Of a stretch of 64,000 bases of DNA, positions 45,587-55,946 are shown in pieces (position 1 is the first letter of the stretch; every line of letters begins with the position of its first letter). The DNA comes from Sanghuangporus weigelae. Lineage: Eukaryota > Basidiomycota > Agaricomycetes > Hymenochaetales > Hymenochaetaceae. The stretch is from contig CP137326.1 in the NCBI GenBank assembly GCA_033182465.1, forward strand, positions 1,116,001 through 1,180,000. The letters are read 5' to 3'. The position numbers and the translations under genes were made by a program. The notes beneath the pieces are model-generated. The model was given only the letters and a program-made list of their open reading frames with translations. It did no database searches and was not told where the DNA came from.

Positions 45587-46235
45587 GTCTGCTTTAAGTA
45601 TACACTGCACGGGTGAAGCTATTCACAGTAATATTCTGGCCTCTAGGGCCTGAGGAGGCCGAACACAGGTATGAACAGCGCGACAGCCGTCGTGAATGAA
45701 CCCAGCGGTAAGAATGCGGACTTCCTGTGCTGTGGGTTGGTTCGGACTGACGTCCGACCTAGCCCTACAAATTTGGATACAGTTTCCCACAATATTTTGA
45801 TTTTTAATTATTCCACATGAGTTACGGTAACTTGAAGGTGCAACGGTCATAGTAAGCAGTAAGCACTTGCGAAAATCTTGCAAAACGGCGACGGGAAGAA
45901 TATAATAATGAGGCAATTCTAATAGAAGAAATAGATCCTGACGTGGTTTTCTTCCGCATTCGCAAGTAGACTTGGGAGAATGTCGGAAAATGCTCTAGTA
46001 TTCAGCAGATGGATTACATCGGATGTGTCAAAGCATTTGCTGGTGGACATTATAGAATCCATTAATGATGGCCATCAGAGAGTCGTACGAAGACAAATTC
46101 TCCAAGGTTCGACAGAGTGAGCGATACTAGCATAAAAAAATAAGCTAGACGAAGGTAATAGGTGTGATAGATGTGATATCTCTCACCGTGCAGTGGTGCG
46201 ATCTGTTGACACGATAATGCATCCGAGGCGGAGGA
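45587..46235. other. Intergenic region with one possible small ORF
   Basis: About 650 bp. A 46-codon plus-strand frame is listed separately at 45980-46120. A short GGCCTC/GAGGCC inverted repeat lies at about 45640-45662. Nothing else is recognised. Confidence 0.35.
45980..46120 (+). CDS. Possible small ORF (46 aa)
   Basis: The frame starts MSENALVFSRWITSDVSKHL and ends ILQGSTE before a TGA that itself sits in a GTGAGC donor-like sequence, so an intron may follow. Composition is unbiased and helix-compatible. No family is recognised. It is listed as a low-confidence candidate because ordinary annotation would skip it. Confidence 0.15.
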   Translation: MSENALVFSRWITSDVSKHLLVDIIESINDGHQRVVRRQILQGSTE

Positions 46236-46559
46236 TCAACTTCCATAAGGTAACAATTTGTGAAGTTTTGCTTTTTGCGTAGGTTCGGAGTACGTGGTCT
46301 GAGCAAGTCGGTTCTTCCTACTAGGCCTCTTTTGCACATTCAAATGTTGATGGCCTGCATGTGCCTGTTTAATACAATCATTGGTACTGTTGCCTGAACG
46401 GTAACAGAGGAGACATACACGTTTAAATTGGCTATTTGACAACGCTTTCCACCGTTTCTTTGCACCCGAATGGCTCTTCAACTTTGGGTATTGTATTAAA
46501 GCAGAATTCGAAAATCCTCGAACTGCCCTCAGCAGTCCTAGGGCGTTAGAAAAGAGCAT
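46236..46559 (-). CDS. MRPL35: Mitochondrial large-subunit ribosomal protein bL35m
   Basis: Structural protein of the mitochondrial ribosome. The start at 46559 gives a basic, Ser-rich presequence (MLFSNALGLLRAVRGFSNSA) fit for matrix import. The bL35 core follows: KLKSHSGAKKRWKALSNSQF, then AHAGHQHLNVQKRPSRKNRL, the HxxxxK(R/K)xxRKxRL signature of the family. A likely 54-nt intron (GTATGT after codon AAACGT, acceptor TTAAACAG before GCACATGC) lies between the two blocks. It is a multiple of three and contains no stop, so the frame also reads through it. The spliced product is about 89 aa. The gene is head-to-head with UFD2, 181 bp apart. Confidence 0.85.
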   Translation of the reverse strand: MLFSNALGLLRAVRGFSNSALIQYPKLKSHSGAKKRWKALSNSQFKRVCLLCYRSGNSTNDCIKQAHAGHQHLNVQKRPSRKNRLAQTTYSEPTQKAKLHKLLPYGS

Positions 46560-46740
46560 CTAATGAACGAAGGACGGGGTAGAGTCAGACCCAGTCGTCC
46601 GTCGAATTCGGAGACGTCTTCTTTGCCGATCCGACACGTGACGGTGCGCCTCCGACGCGCGTCTGGGATCTGAATAAAGTGACGAGCCCCAAACATCAAA
46701 GGCGCCACGCCGGACTGAGCTCAGTCTACTGCAAACCACC

Positions 46741-49700
46741 ATGAGCGATGGCAACAAGTCATCTGCAAACGAGGATGCCGAACGAGTAAGACGCATAGTT
46801 CTCTTGAGCAACCATTTTTCAAACACGATCTTGTAGGTTCGCTTGAAGCGACTAGCGAAATTGGGAACACCGAGCCCTTCGCCTGGTACAGCACCATCTT
46901 CGTCACCTGCAGTACCCGTCCCGCCTGCGCCAACGCCCAAGCCGAATCCACAATCTGTCATCAAATCGCCTCCTCCAGCGCCTGTGGCGTCGACGTCTGC
47001 ACCAGTCAGGAAAGTTCCCGCTGGACCCGTGAAGCCTGACCTTCCTGCTTGGGAACATGAAACTATTGGCCACGTTCTTAATGTAACGCTCAATGTGAGC
47101 TCTAAGTGAAGCAATATCGACTGCTTTCTGATTCAATATAACATAGCGGGAATATGCTGAGCAACACCAGTGGAGGCCAGTTTGGTTGAAGTACCTCCAA
47201 GAGGAACTGGATTCTGAGCACTCTGGTGCGTCGAATTATTGATGTCTCTGATTCTCCCTTTCTCAGTAGCTTCTTAGATTCGCAAAGGCCCAGGAGGTTA
47301 ACCACGGAGCTTGCTGATCGATTGCTCATTGCAAGACTCGAGGTTAACCCGGAGACTATGTCGTAAGTTGTTTCGTGCTGCTCTTCGTGCAATACACCTA
47401 GCTCATAAAGAGGAAGAGATGATTTGGATTACCTTCCCGCTCTTGCATCTCTTCAAACGGATGAAACGATATTTGAATATCTAATTGGTTGTTGGAGAAG
47501 ACATAATACGATAAGAGCATCCCTACTGAAGAAGGTCTGCCGAATTTCCCTGCACAGTATCCGAGGAGCTCATATTTTAAGGTTCAGATTTATACTCCAC
47601 AAGATACACAACAGGCCATGTCAATTCTAGACAAGCTCAAGGATTTGATCATCAGCTATGCCGGCTTGGACTTGCAAGACCCCGAGATGTTTACTCAGAC
47701 ACGAACGTACGTATATGCGATCTCTTCAATGATTCTCTTTCTCACTGTCTTGATACAGTAAACCTACAGGACCTCCTGAACTAGTGTCCAGTCTCCTCTC
47801 GCTTTCTAGTCTTACCGATCCTTTGTCAAGTAGTTCCTCTGCTACGACCCTTTCGGCTACTGAAGTTCCGAACTTTCTGCAAGATCTAGTTCAACGTTTT
47901 GAACCTGAGGGAGAGCTGGAATCAATTCTCGGTTCAACAATCAAGAATTTGCTGTTCCACGCATCTTTGGCGCGTCCAGAAGGCCTCGGTGGCGTAGATG
48001 CCAGCTGGCGGGGCATTATAAGCGGCCTAGAAGCACTCGCTTCCATCAAACCTATCGCTATCATGATCACAAAAATGCCCGAATGGAACCCTCCTTCTGC
48101 AACTGCTCCTACCTTCGAGCTTACAAGCCTGATGGGTCCATTGCTGCGATTGAATGTATTTCCTAGAGAATGGGTAAGCGATTCAGACAATAAGAAAGGA
48201 GGTATTTTAACGTTTCATACAGCCTATCATCGCCAATACCTACTTTTCTGAGCCAGACAAAAGGTCGCACGTCGATATAGAATCATCGAATGCCAGCTTT
48301 AGGGGCACTCTCAAAAGTTTGCAAGTGAGTATCCTTTGTAAGTCGCAGTGGACCTGTCTGACAAGCCTCGCAAGTCTTCCCTTTTTCAAGTGTTCAATGC
48401 ACTTGTCCGTGCCTCGCCAGAATCAAGAGATGCAGTGTTACAGTACTTCTCGAGAGTTGTTTCGTTAAATGTGAAGCGTGGTGGTATGCAGGTGCGTATA
48501 ATGTTGCACTTCTTATCTGTCTTCGCACCTCACTCTTTTCAGGTGGACCCTGCTACAGTCGCTTCAGATAGCTTTATGATCAACGTTCAGACAATTCTTC
48601 TTAGGTTTGCGGAACCATTCATGGATGCGCAATATTCGAAGGTCATCCACTTTTTTCTCAGAGATCTCCAGAGGTTCTAATAGATTAACCGCCAGATTGA
48701 CCGCATTGATCCCAATTATCTGGGCCGATCGGCCTCTCGCGTTGACGTGAGAGAAGAAACACGTATAAAAGCCACAAGTGACGAAGTGAATGAGTGGGCC
48801 AAGGAACTCGAGGCTGCTGGAGGTGCGGCTAACGCTTTCAAAATTTTTGATTCAAAATTCATTCCTGAGGATAGGACCAGCTCCGAACTTCATATCGGAT
48901 ATCTTCTATCTAACTGGCGCTGTGAACCATTACGGACTTAATCGCACGGTACAGACCTTCGATGAACTCTTCAAAAAGGCTGATGAACTGCAACGGCATG
49001 TTGATCTACTTACGTCGAGTATGGCGCCCTTACGTCCTGGTGTATGTCGATTTGATAATGCAAACTTCTAAATTCAATTCTGAATACCTCCTAGGATCCT
49101 TTCATGCTCCGAATCCAGGCAGGGATTGACGCTGCAAAAGTGAGTTCAGTCATCTTGCTTAGAGAGAGAACATACTGAATCTGTTTTGCCACTCAGAGAG
49201 AGATGTCCAAAGTGCACATGGAACGAAGTGCATACCGAGTTCAACTCTTAGATCCGGAGTTCGTCTTCCGGCAGATCGGTCTCACTAACTTCGTTGAGAC
49301 CTGGCTTATCCGCCTGGTTGACCCGAAGAAATCGCACCCGAAGCCCACCGTCGAGTAAGCCAGAGTCCTACTACCGTACCGGTCATCTTGAGTTGAACTT
49401 TCACTCTCTCCAGTATACCTCTGCCTAAGGACATTCCCATCGTATTCCGTATGCTCCCGGAATACTTCTTGGAAGACGTTGTGGATTTCTTGCTCTTCTT
49501 GATGAGGTCGGTTCTAGAAATGATCTGCAATTATCTATTCTAGACTCATTCGTTCTTCTCCCAGGAATTCCCCCATGAGTTTAGACCTCACCGGTAGAAA
49601 TGAACTAGTCATATGGGCGTTGACTTTCCTTCGTTCGTTCTGGTACATCAAGAACCCGTTCCTGAAAGCGAAGATCAATGAGGTAAACAACTTTTTTTTC

Positions 49701-51205
49701 GAAGAGAAGAATAAGTCTGTTGATTGATATCCAAGATCATCTTCTACGGGACTCTTGGTTATGGCAGGCAAAGTGGTGTTCTGACGGGCATACTGAACAC
49801 TCATCCCTTCGCGTTAACACACCTCATGCCAGCCTTGATGTCCTTCTACATCGGTAAGCTAAAAGTGGTATTGTATATTTATTTGCGATTTTGAGGATAT
49901 CGTAGAGGTTGAACAGACTGGAGCGAGTTCGCAGTTCTATGACAAATTCAGTAAGTGACGTCGTGACATTCGTTCTTGCAATGACTCATAGTCTTCTTTT
50001 AGATGCACGGTATTATCTGATTTTATGGAAATCCTGCAATTAGCTAATGCATGACTTAGCCGCAATATTGCCTACATCCTCAAAGCAGTCTGGAACAATC
50101 CTACGCATCGCGAGGCCTTGAACAACGAGTCAAAGTGAGCCCTTCTTTATGGCTCTTTTCCGTTCATTCTTTGACTCAATTTTTATAAGGGATATGGACA
50201 AATTCGTTCGCTTCGTAAACCTCATGATCAACGATGTGACGTATCTCATGGACGAGTCCCTGAGCGAACTATCTCAGATAGCGGCAATACAACACGAGAT
50301 GGACAGTCCCGAATGGCAAACAAAGTCTGCGGAGTATCGTCACGAAAGGGAGGGCTCCTTGCGTTCTTTGGAACGGCATGCATCTGGCTACACGACACTA
50401 GGCCGGTCAACCGTCGATATGTTGAAGATATTTACCGCGGAGACGAAGGCCCCATTTATGGTACCGGAGATAGTGGATCGTCTCGCAGCAATGTTGGACT
50501 ACAACCTGGACGCTCTTGTTGGCCCACGATGCTCAAATCTGAAGGTCAAGGATCGGGAAAAGTACCGATTTGAGCCACGGAAGCTGCTCAGCGATATCCT
50601 AGATATTTACTTGAATCTTTCTGATCAACCTGAGTTTGTTCGCGCGGTGGCGAATGATGGACGCAGTTATAGGAAGGAGTTGTTCGAGAGCGCTGCGCGC
50701 ATTGCGCATAACAAGACACTTAAGACTGACGATGAGATTGAGAAGCTGCGTCTTTTCGTATTGAAGGTAGAGGATGCGAAGGCAACTTTGGAGGTTGAAG
50801 ATGATCTCGGAGAAGTGCCCGACGAGTTTTTAGGTGCGTACTCGAACGTTTGCCCTTTTCTTCACTCCACTAATGCCATAATACTAGATCCGTTGATGTT
50901 CACTGTCATGCGAGATCCAGTCACGCTACCGTCCTCGAAAGTGAACATTGATCGCTCAACGATCAAATCACATTTGCTCTCTGATTCGAAGGACCCGTTC
51001 AACCGCGTTCCTTTGAGTCTGGAAGATGTTACACCTAGTAAGTCCGATCCCGTTTTTATTTTCACCACGACTCATTGCGAATCTTTCAATAATAGATGCA
51101 GAGTTGAAGGCACAGATTGATGCTTTCTTAGCGGAGCGACGGAATAAATCGACTGCACTCGATGTTCCGGAGAAGGATGTAGTCAACATGGATGTCTCTG
51201 AATAA
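46741..51205 (+). CDS. UFD2: Ubiquitin conjugation factor E4 (Ufd2), U-box ligase
   Basis: An E4/E3 ubiquitin ligase that lengthens ubiquitin chains on proteins handed over by Cdc48/p97, feeding them to the proteasome. The start at 46741 gives MSDGNKSSANEDAER. A GTAAGA intron then joins VRLKRLAKLG and a Pro-rich linker (PVPPAPTPKPNPQS). Many short introns (twenty or so) cut the long helical Ufd2 core. Recognisable parts include EYAEQHQWRPVWLKYLQEEL, FLQDLVQRFEPEGELESILG, DKFVRFVNLMINDVTYLMDE and FMVPEIVDRLAAMLDYNLDA. The C-terminal U-box (about 50885-51150) reads DPLMFTVMRDPVTLPSSKV, then IDRSTIKSHLLSDSKDPFNR, and the protein ends VVNMDVSE. All key regions are present, so it looks functional. 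Internal exon borders between 47100 and 49980 were not all verified. Confidence 0.93.
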
Positions 51206-51571
51206 CGATTTGTGCAAGTACGGACCAATGGCTGGTTGTAGATCGCAGCATGAATAAAGCATATTGTATTACTTGTCGGATTGCAGAGGGCAGCTCGGAC
51301 GGTAAATTGCGCATCAGGTATATACACTCTTTCCTCAAATGCCATGCGACAAGACACTTAAACAGCGATAACGGCACAAATAATGGTAAGTGGCTTTGAG
51401 TCGAGAAGTTGGACAATAATTGACTCAGTAATATTCGAGAGCATTGTCATCAGACTTCTCAAGGAAAACTTCTTTCACGACCTAGAAGCAGGACATTCAA
51501 GCTGAAGGTATTCAATCGAACTTAATAGACCAATCTAGCAGAGCCAAGACTCGTATACTCCGTTCTTGAAC
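51206..51571. other. Convergent 3' flank between UFD2 and PEBP-like gene
   Basis: About 365 bp between two stop codons on opposite strands. It contains an AATAAA signal near 51253 in the expected place for UFD2 polyadenylation. No gene seen. Confidence 0.4.
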
Positions 51572-52391
51572 TCAAGACGTAGGATCAGGTCCGACTAAAA
51601 TAAACGTTCCACCCAACGGATCCCCCAGACCGACATCCAGCGCAAATTGACTGATGTTGAAATTAGCGATTGACGTCGTTGCATTCACTTCTGTCTGGTC
51701 GTTGAAAGCAGCGCTTTGGTTGAACAAAAGGAAGACATAGCTGCATTGAAGAGTGTGTATCAGATTTGTCCAGGATTTCCCAATTATCACAGCTTACCGG
51801 TGGGGATCGGATCCGACTGGTGGCGTCGGCTGTAGATACTCTGAAAGTGCGGCAGTTGAGTTAGAGAGAAGAGAAAGCCCGTCCGCGTTTGGGTCCCCAG
51901 CAACGAAGTTTCCACCAAGGAAGTGCCGGATTTGTGCACTCGTCGGGTCCTGAGGCGTTGGAGCATCGAGATCGACCATCGCTACGACAAATGTGTCGTT
52001 GCTCGAAGAGGTCGATCCCTGGATACCAAAAAGAGGCGGTATGGCCGTTTCTAGTCGTGATTCATTTTGAGTTCTTTAATTTGTTTACAGGCAATCCAGG
52101 ATGAGAGTTTACGCACCGTTGCGTGCAAGCTGGACATCTGCTGTAACATTCACAAGGGATCCGGAAGCTTGTGGGAAAATAACCTCGAATAAAACTGTCG
52201 GGTCAAAGTTGAGGTTGGTGGCCTCTGGAATCTATGGTGCCGTTCAACAACGTCACCGTGCAAGAGAGAAGTATCAAGCAATTTACCGATGCGTTTGAGA
52301 ACGCAGCCTGAACCGTGGCCAAATCGGTGTCCTGGCACGAAGAAAACAAGGCCAGGGATGCGGTGAACAAGAGAGCGAGGGAAGACTTCAT
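51572..52391 (-). CDS. Secreted PEBP-like protein (phosphatidylethanolamine-binding protein family)
   Basis: A PEBP-family protein with a clear signal peptide (MKSSLALLFTASLALFSSC, ATG at 52391), so secreted or vacuolar. Exon 1 ends QAAFSNAS. Exon 2 encodes FDPTVLFEVIFPQASG and VQLARN. Exon 3 encodes PPLFGIQG, FVVAMVDLDAPTPQDPTSA, RHFLGGNF and PVGSDPHR. Exon 4 encodes YVFLLFNQSAAF, FNISQFALDVGLGDPLGGTF and ends VGPDPTS. The acidic DLDAP motif and the DPHRYVFLLF motif that line the family's anion/phospholipid pocket are both kept. Several N-glycosylation sequons are present. It is the nearest paralogue of the gene at 52900-53728, with the same exon order, so it is a tandem duplicate. Family members bind lipids or inhibit proteases and kinases; the role here is unknown. 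Confidence 0.87.
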
Positions 52392-52899
52392 CGTGGCGTT
52401 CAGAAGGGAACTTGCAACCCGTGCCGTTAGTCTTCGACAGTAATTATATACGATCGCCCCTGGTCGTGAAACACTCAAGATTCTTCTCGAGGAGCTCGCA
52501 GCACATTCACTACTAGTCATTCCGGAAGTCAGATGCACGTCCAGCTATTCTGGTCTCCATGGTGATTCGCTAGACTCTCTCAGCCCCACAGTAAGATTCG
52601 CACGTTGCAGTGACTGATGCATGCGTCTCGAGAAGTCGGCCGCCATGGGCGAGAGAGAGAAGCGTCGACAGGCCGCAAGAATAATGAACAGTTCTCGACT
52701 TTCTCAGAAGCGACTCAGTCGAGTACGCACGCTCATCACGCCATTGAAAGGATTGCATCCGGAGCAGTTCGCTGAAATATTCGGAGGACGAATGAAAAGG
52801 AGACGGCATGTCGGATGATGTCATTCAAGTAAGCAGTGAACAAAATAGTGCCCTTTTTGTACACACAGGCCCTTCTGAACATGCAATTTCTCAGGTACT
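52392..52899. other. Intergenic region between tandem PEBP-like genes
   Basis: About 500 bp between two minus-strand paralogues. A plus frame at 52621-52818 is Arg/Lys-rich without a domain and is probably chance. The region near 52440-52500 is the upstream region of the 51572-52391 gene. No repeat boundary of the duplication is visible by eye. Confidence 0.35.
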
Positions 52900-53728
52900 T
52901 TATGAGCTTGAGTCCGGTCCGACCAATATGAACGTGCCACCAAGAGGTTCTCCAAGACCAACATCCTGAGCAAATTGGCTGATATTAAAGTTCTCGATAG
53001 GCGTCGTGGCATTAACCTCTGTCTGGCGATTGAAGCCTGGCGGTTGCTGGAAAAGAAGGAACACGTATCTGCAACAATGGTATCCGAGTGAAAAGGCTGA
53101 ACCTCGTTTGATCTGATCTTCCTTCACTTACCTGTGGGGATCAGACCCAGCTGGCGGTGTCGGTTGGAGGAAGTTCGATATTGCTGGCGTGGAATTGGAC
53201 AGCAATTCAACGCCGTCGGAATTTACACGACCCAACTCGAAGTTACCCCCCAGAAAATGTCTGATCTGTGCCTCTGTGGGATCTTGCGGTGTCGGAGGGT
53301 CGAGGTCCACCATGGCTACAACGAACGTCCCGCTTGGAACACGGAATGAACCGAGACGCTGAATGCCAAAAACTGGTGGTATTGCCGTTTCTGTGGAAAA
53401 CGATCAAATTCATTTTCTAACATTGCACTTATGAAAGAAACATACGATTTCGAGGAAGTTGAATGCCTGCGTGTACAGGGACCTCATCCCCTGATGCTTG
53501 AGGGAAAGCGATCTCGAGCAGCAGTGTGGGATCGAACGTGATCTCCGCTGCCTCAGTAATCTACAGAGGGAGCGTCATGATATTTTCAAGGTGAAATTGG
53601 CAAGAACGCGGGGGACCTACATTAGCATTTTCGAAGGCCGCCTGCACAGCCCGTAGATTCCTGTCTTGTGCAAGAGCGAATGAGGTCAGCAAGAATACCG
53701 GCAAGCACTTCAGGAGCCCAAACATCAT
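52900..53728 (-). CDS. Secreted PEBP-like protein, tandem paralogue
   Basis: Tandem copy of the PEBP-like gene at 51572-52391, with matching exon layout. The start at 53728 gives a signal peptide (MMFGLLKCLPVFLLTSFALA). Further exons encode ITFDPTLLLEIAFPQASG, VHAGIQLPRNETAIPPVFGI, FVVAMVDLDPPTPQDPTEA, RHFLGGNF, PAGSDPHR and YVFLLFQQPPGF. The last exon has FNISQFAQDVGLGEPLGGTF and ends VGPDSSS at 52900. Ligand-site motifs DLDPP and DPHR are intact. The two copies differ at many silent and some coding sites, so the duplication is not recent. A separate regulatory region of about 600 bp lies upstream. Confidence 0.87.
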
Positions 53729-54354
53729 GCTGCTAGTCGACGTCGTACGACTGTCTCTGCTTGAGTCCAGAAGCTATCTTATATATCCTCAGATCGAATG
53801 GAATGGGTTCATTCTCACCAAGGTATGAAAAGTTCCAAGTGCTGGGATTGATACTAGTCTAGAAGCATCATTGCATGCGCCAGACCAGGGACTGATTCAC
53901 ACTGCTCTAATAACGGAAGAGATTAAAACAATTTATTTCAAAGCTCACTTCACATGAGAAGATGAAATGAGTAATTAAACTCACGGTCGGTTCACCGATA
54001 AATTTTTTTGCGCTCCTGTCTGGGTATTTTACTGCCTAAACCGTATTGCACCTCAAGAAGAAATCAAGCCTTGAAATTGGAGAAGATGATTCTCGGTGGT
54101 AGACGCGACATCAGAGAAAGCGGCGAAACCAGTGTTCATCAAACCTTCAGCTAGAAGCAGAGAAATCTTAAGTGTTTCTTCTCCAGAGGCACGCCTGGAC
54201 CCGATTCGATTCACAGGACGCTGCTCATACCCGATTCGTACGAGTCCCTTCCATACCTCATGAGCTCGACAGGTCTCAATATCTGGATGGATGATATTCA
54301 GAGTACTGGGGAGAGTGATACGGCTCTCCAGAATGGTCAAGATAGTATCTTGTA
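53729..54354. other. Intergenic region before the tRNA gene
   Basis: About 625 bp. A minus-strand frame at 54391-54053 looks open for 112 codons, but its ATG is the complement of the tRNA anticodon and it shows no family motif, so I do not call it a gene. A TATATA-type signal near 53779 may belong to the upstream region of the 52900-53728 gene. Confidence 0.4.
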
Positions 54355-54428
54355 AGCGGCGTGGCGCAGCGGTTAAGCGCGCAAGGCTCATAACCTTGAG
54401 GTCCCTGGATCGAAACCAGGCGCCGCTA
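54355..54428 (+). tRNA. Initiator tRNA-Met (anticodon CAU)
   Basis: 74 nt without CCA. The acceptor stem pairs perfectly: AGCGGCG (54355-54361) with CGCCGCT (54421-54427), giving A1:U72, with A54428 as discriminator. D-arm GCGC/GCGC, anticodon stem CAAGG/CCTTG around CTCATAA (CAU), and T-arm CCTGG/CCAGG around ATCGAAA. The A1:U72 pair and the AUCGAAA T-loop, in place of TUC, are hallmarks of eukaryotic initiator tRNA. The usual run of three G:C pairs at 29-31:39-41 is reduced to two, with a compensated A29:U41 pair. No intron. Confidence 0.93.
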
Positions 54429-54447
54429 TGTATGAATGCTTGTTATC

Positions 54448-54451
54448 TTTT
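54448..54451 (+). terminator. RNA polymerase III terminator of tRNA-iMet
   Basis: A TTTT run 20 nt downstream of the mature tRNA 3' end, the usual pol III stop signal. Confidence 0.6.
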
Positions 54452-54633
54452 GTAAATTTCCTTCTCTCACTAGCACTGTTGTTGGTAGAAGAATACTTAT
54501 ATTAATTTTGCGACTTGGATTGAATATATATGAGCTGAATGTGTGTGCCATTTTTTTTGTTGAATGCGGATGTCGATCATGTAATGAGAACACGTCGCGC
54601 GAGGCGAGTACCGAGCTTGCGTCGAACCACACT

Positions 54634-55660
54634 ATGACTGCCATTACGCAGAATCTCCCTTGGTTCATCCGTGATCCCGCTGTTGCTATCGTTGGAGAGG
54701 TCAGCATCTTTCCCTGCGAGCCCGTTGCCATATTTGAATTTCTTCTTGTAGAAATGCTACCACTCGCTCGTAGAAGAGCTTAATGTCGGCGACGTCGAAT
54801 GCCTCAAGTATGCCTTGTCCAAGGGCCTTGGTGTGGGGATTGTCATCGGAGGTTCAATAATGAAGGTTCCTCAGGTTCTTATTAGTGAGTGTCTTGGAGT
54901 GTTTGAAGAAGAGCAAGCGAGTTGATCATGGTCTTGTCACTGTTCAGTTCTGAGAGCTCGATCTGCCAGAGGACTTTCCTTCACGGCGTACGTGCTGGAG
55001 ACGCTTTCCTATGCAATCACACTCGTCTATTCGTTCAGGAATGACTTCCCATTCTCGACCTACGGCGAAAACTTCTTTCTCACTCTTCAAAACGCCATCA
55101 TCACAGTGCTCATCGCATACTTCCCTTCCCCATCCTTGCGACGGGCGAAAACCAACTCAGTAGCTGCGTTTACGACGTTTCTCGCTACACTCGCAGGCGC
55201 ATTTGCGTTGTACTATCTACCCCCGACATCGCTCGCACTCTTGCAGCTCGCGACGACGCCACTCAGCGTTTTGTCGAAATTTCCGCAAATCATGACGAAC
55301 TATCGTGCGCGTTCGACGGGTCAGCTCTCTGCCTTCGCAGTCATCTCGCAAATCGCAGGATGTCTCGCGCGTTTATTCACGACCGTCACCGAAACAGGTG
55401 ACCCGTTGCTCTTCCTCGCCTTTGCCACCGCACTCGCGCTCAACTGTGTGCTTGGGGCGCAAATGTGGATGTACTGGGGTCAGGATGCGGATACCAAAGG
55501 GATTGATATTGGAAAGATACCCCCATCGGAGAAAGAGAAGTCGTGGGCAAGGCCTGCGCAGGTCGATATTACTGTACAGCCTGCCTCGCCAGTTGCGCCC
55601 GGCCCGCGTTATGGCTCGCCCACGCCGAGCGGACGCCGTTGGGCTCGTAAGGTAGACTAG
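54634..55660 (+). CDS. MPDU1: Mannose-P-dolichol utilization defect 1 homologue (MPDU1, PQ-loop protein)
   Basis: ER membrane protein needed for use of dolichol-phosphate sugars in N-glycan and GPI assembly. The start at 54634 gives MTAITQNLPWFIRDPAVAIV. Short introns join CYHSLVEELNVGDVECLKYA and LSKGLGVGIVIGGSIMKVPQ (first PQ motif, KVPQV). The large last exon starts near ARGLSFTAYVLETLSYAITL. It includes FRNDFPFSTYGENFFLTLQN, the conserved MPDU1 block, and the second PQ motif in LSKFPQIMTNYRARSTGQLS. Seven helices are expected. A hydrophilic C-terminal tail ends SGRRWARKVD at 55660. All hallmark blocks are present, so a functional gene is likely. It follows the tRNA by about 200 bp. Confidence 0.93.
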
Positions 55661-55946
55661 AACGTTATTCCCAAAAACTTTGCTGTGCTTCACGTAGATT
55701 TCGGATAATGCATGATATCGAGCTGGACACGTCCCAAATTATTACACAATTGTCGTCCGAATATTTTCATTATATTATCATATGAGAGAATAAAGGGAAA
55801 GCTTGAGGAAGAAGCTAATGATACAGGTTATTATAGACAAACCACCAGCGCTAAAAATACATAAGCATCATCGTGCTAGGACGTAATCTGTTCATGCCAA
55901 AAGCCAAGTCACAAAAACTCAAGGAAAAACAATACCAAGAAAAGAA
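55661..55946. other. Convergent 3' flank between MPDU1 and the DUF5745-like gene
   Basis: About 290 bp between stop codons on opposite strands, AT-rich, with an AATAAA near 55789. No gene seen. Confidence 0.4.

Noticed and set aside
52621-52818. Basic plus-strand frame between the PEBP-like genes
   Set aside because: Arg/Lys-rich, short, no start context or conserved motif, and no splice partners found.
54053-54391. 112-codon minus frame overlapping the tRNA
   Set aside because: Its start codon is the complement of the tRNA CAU anticodon and its first residues are antisense tRNA; no family motif follows.
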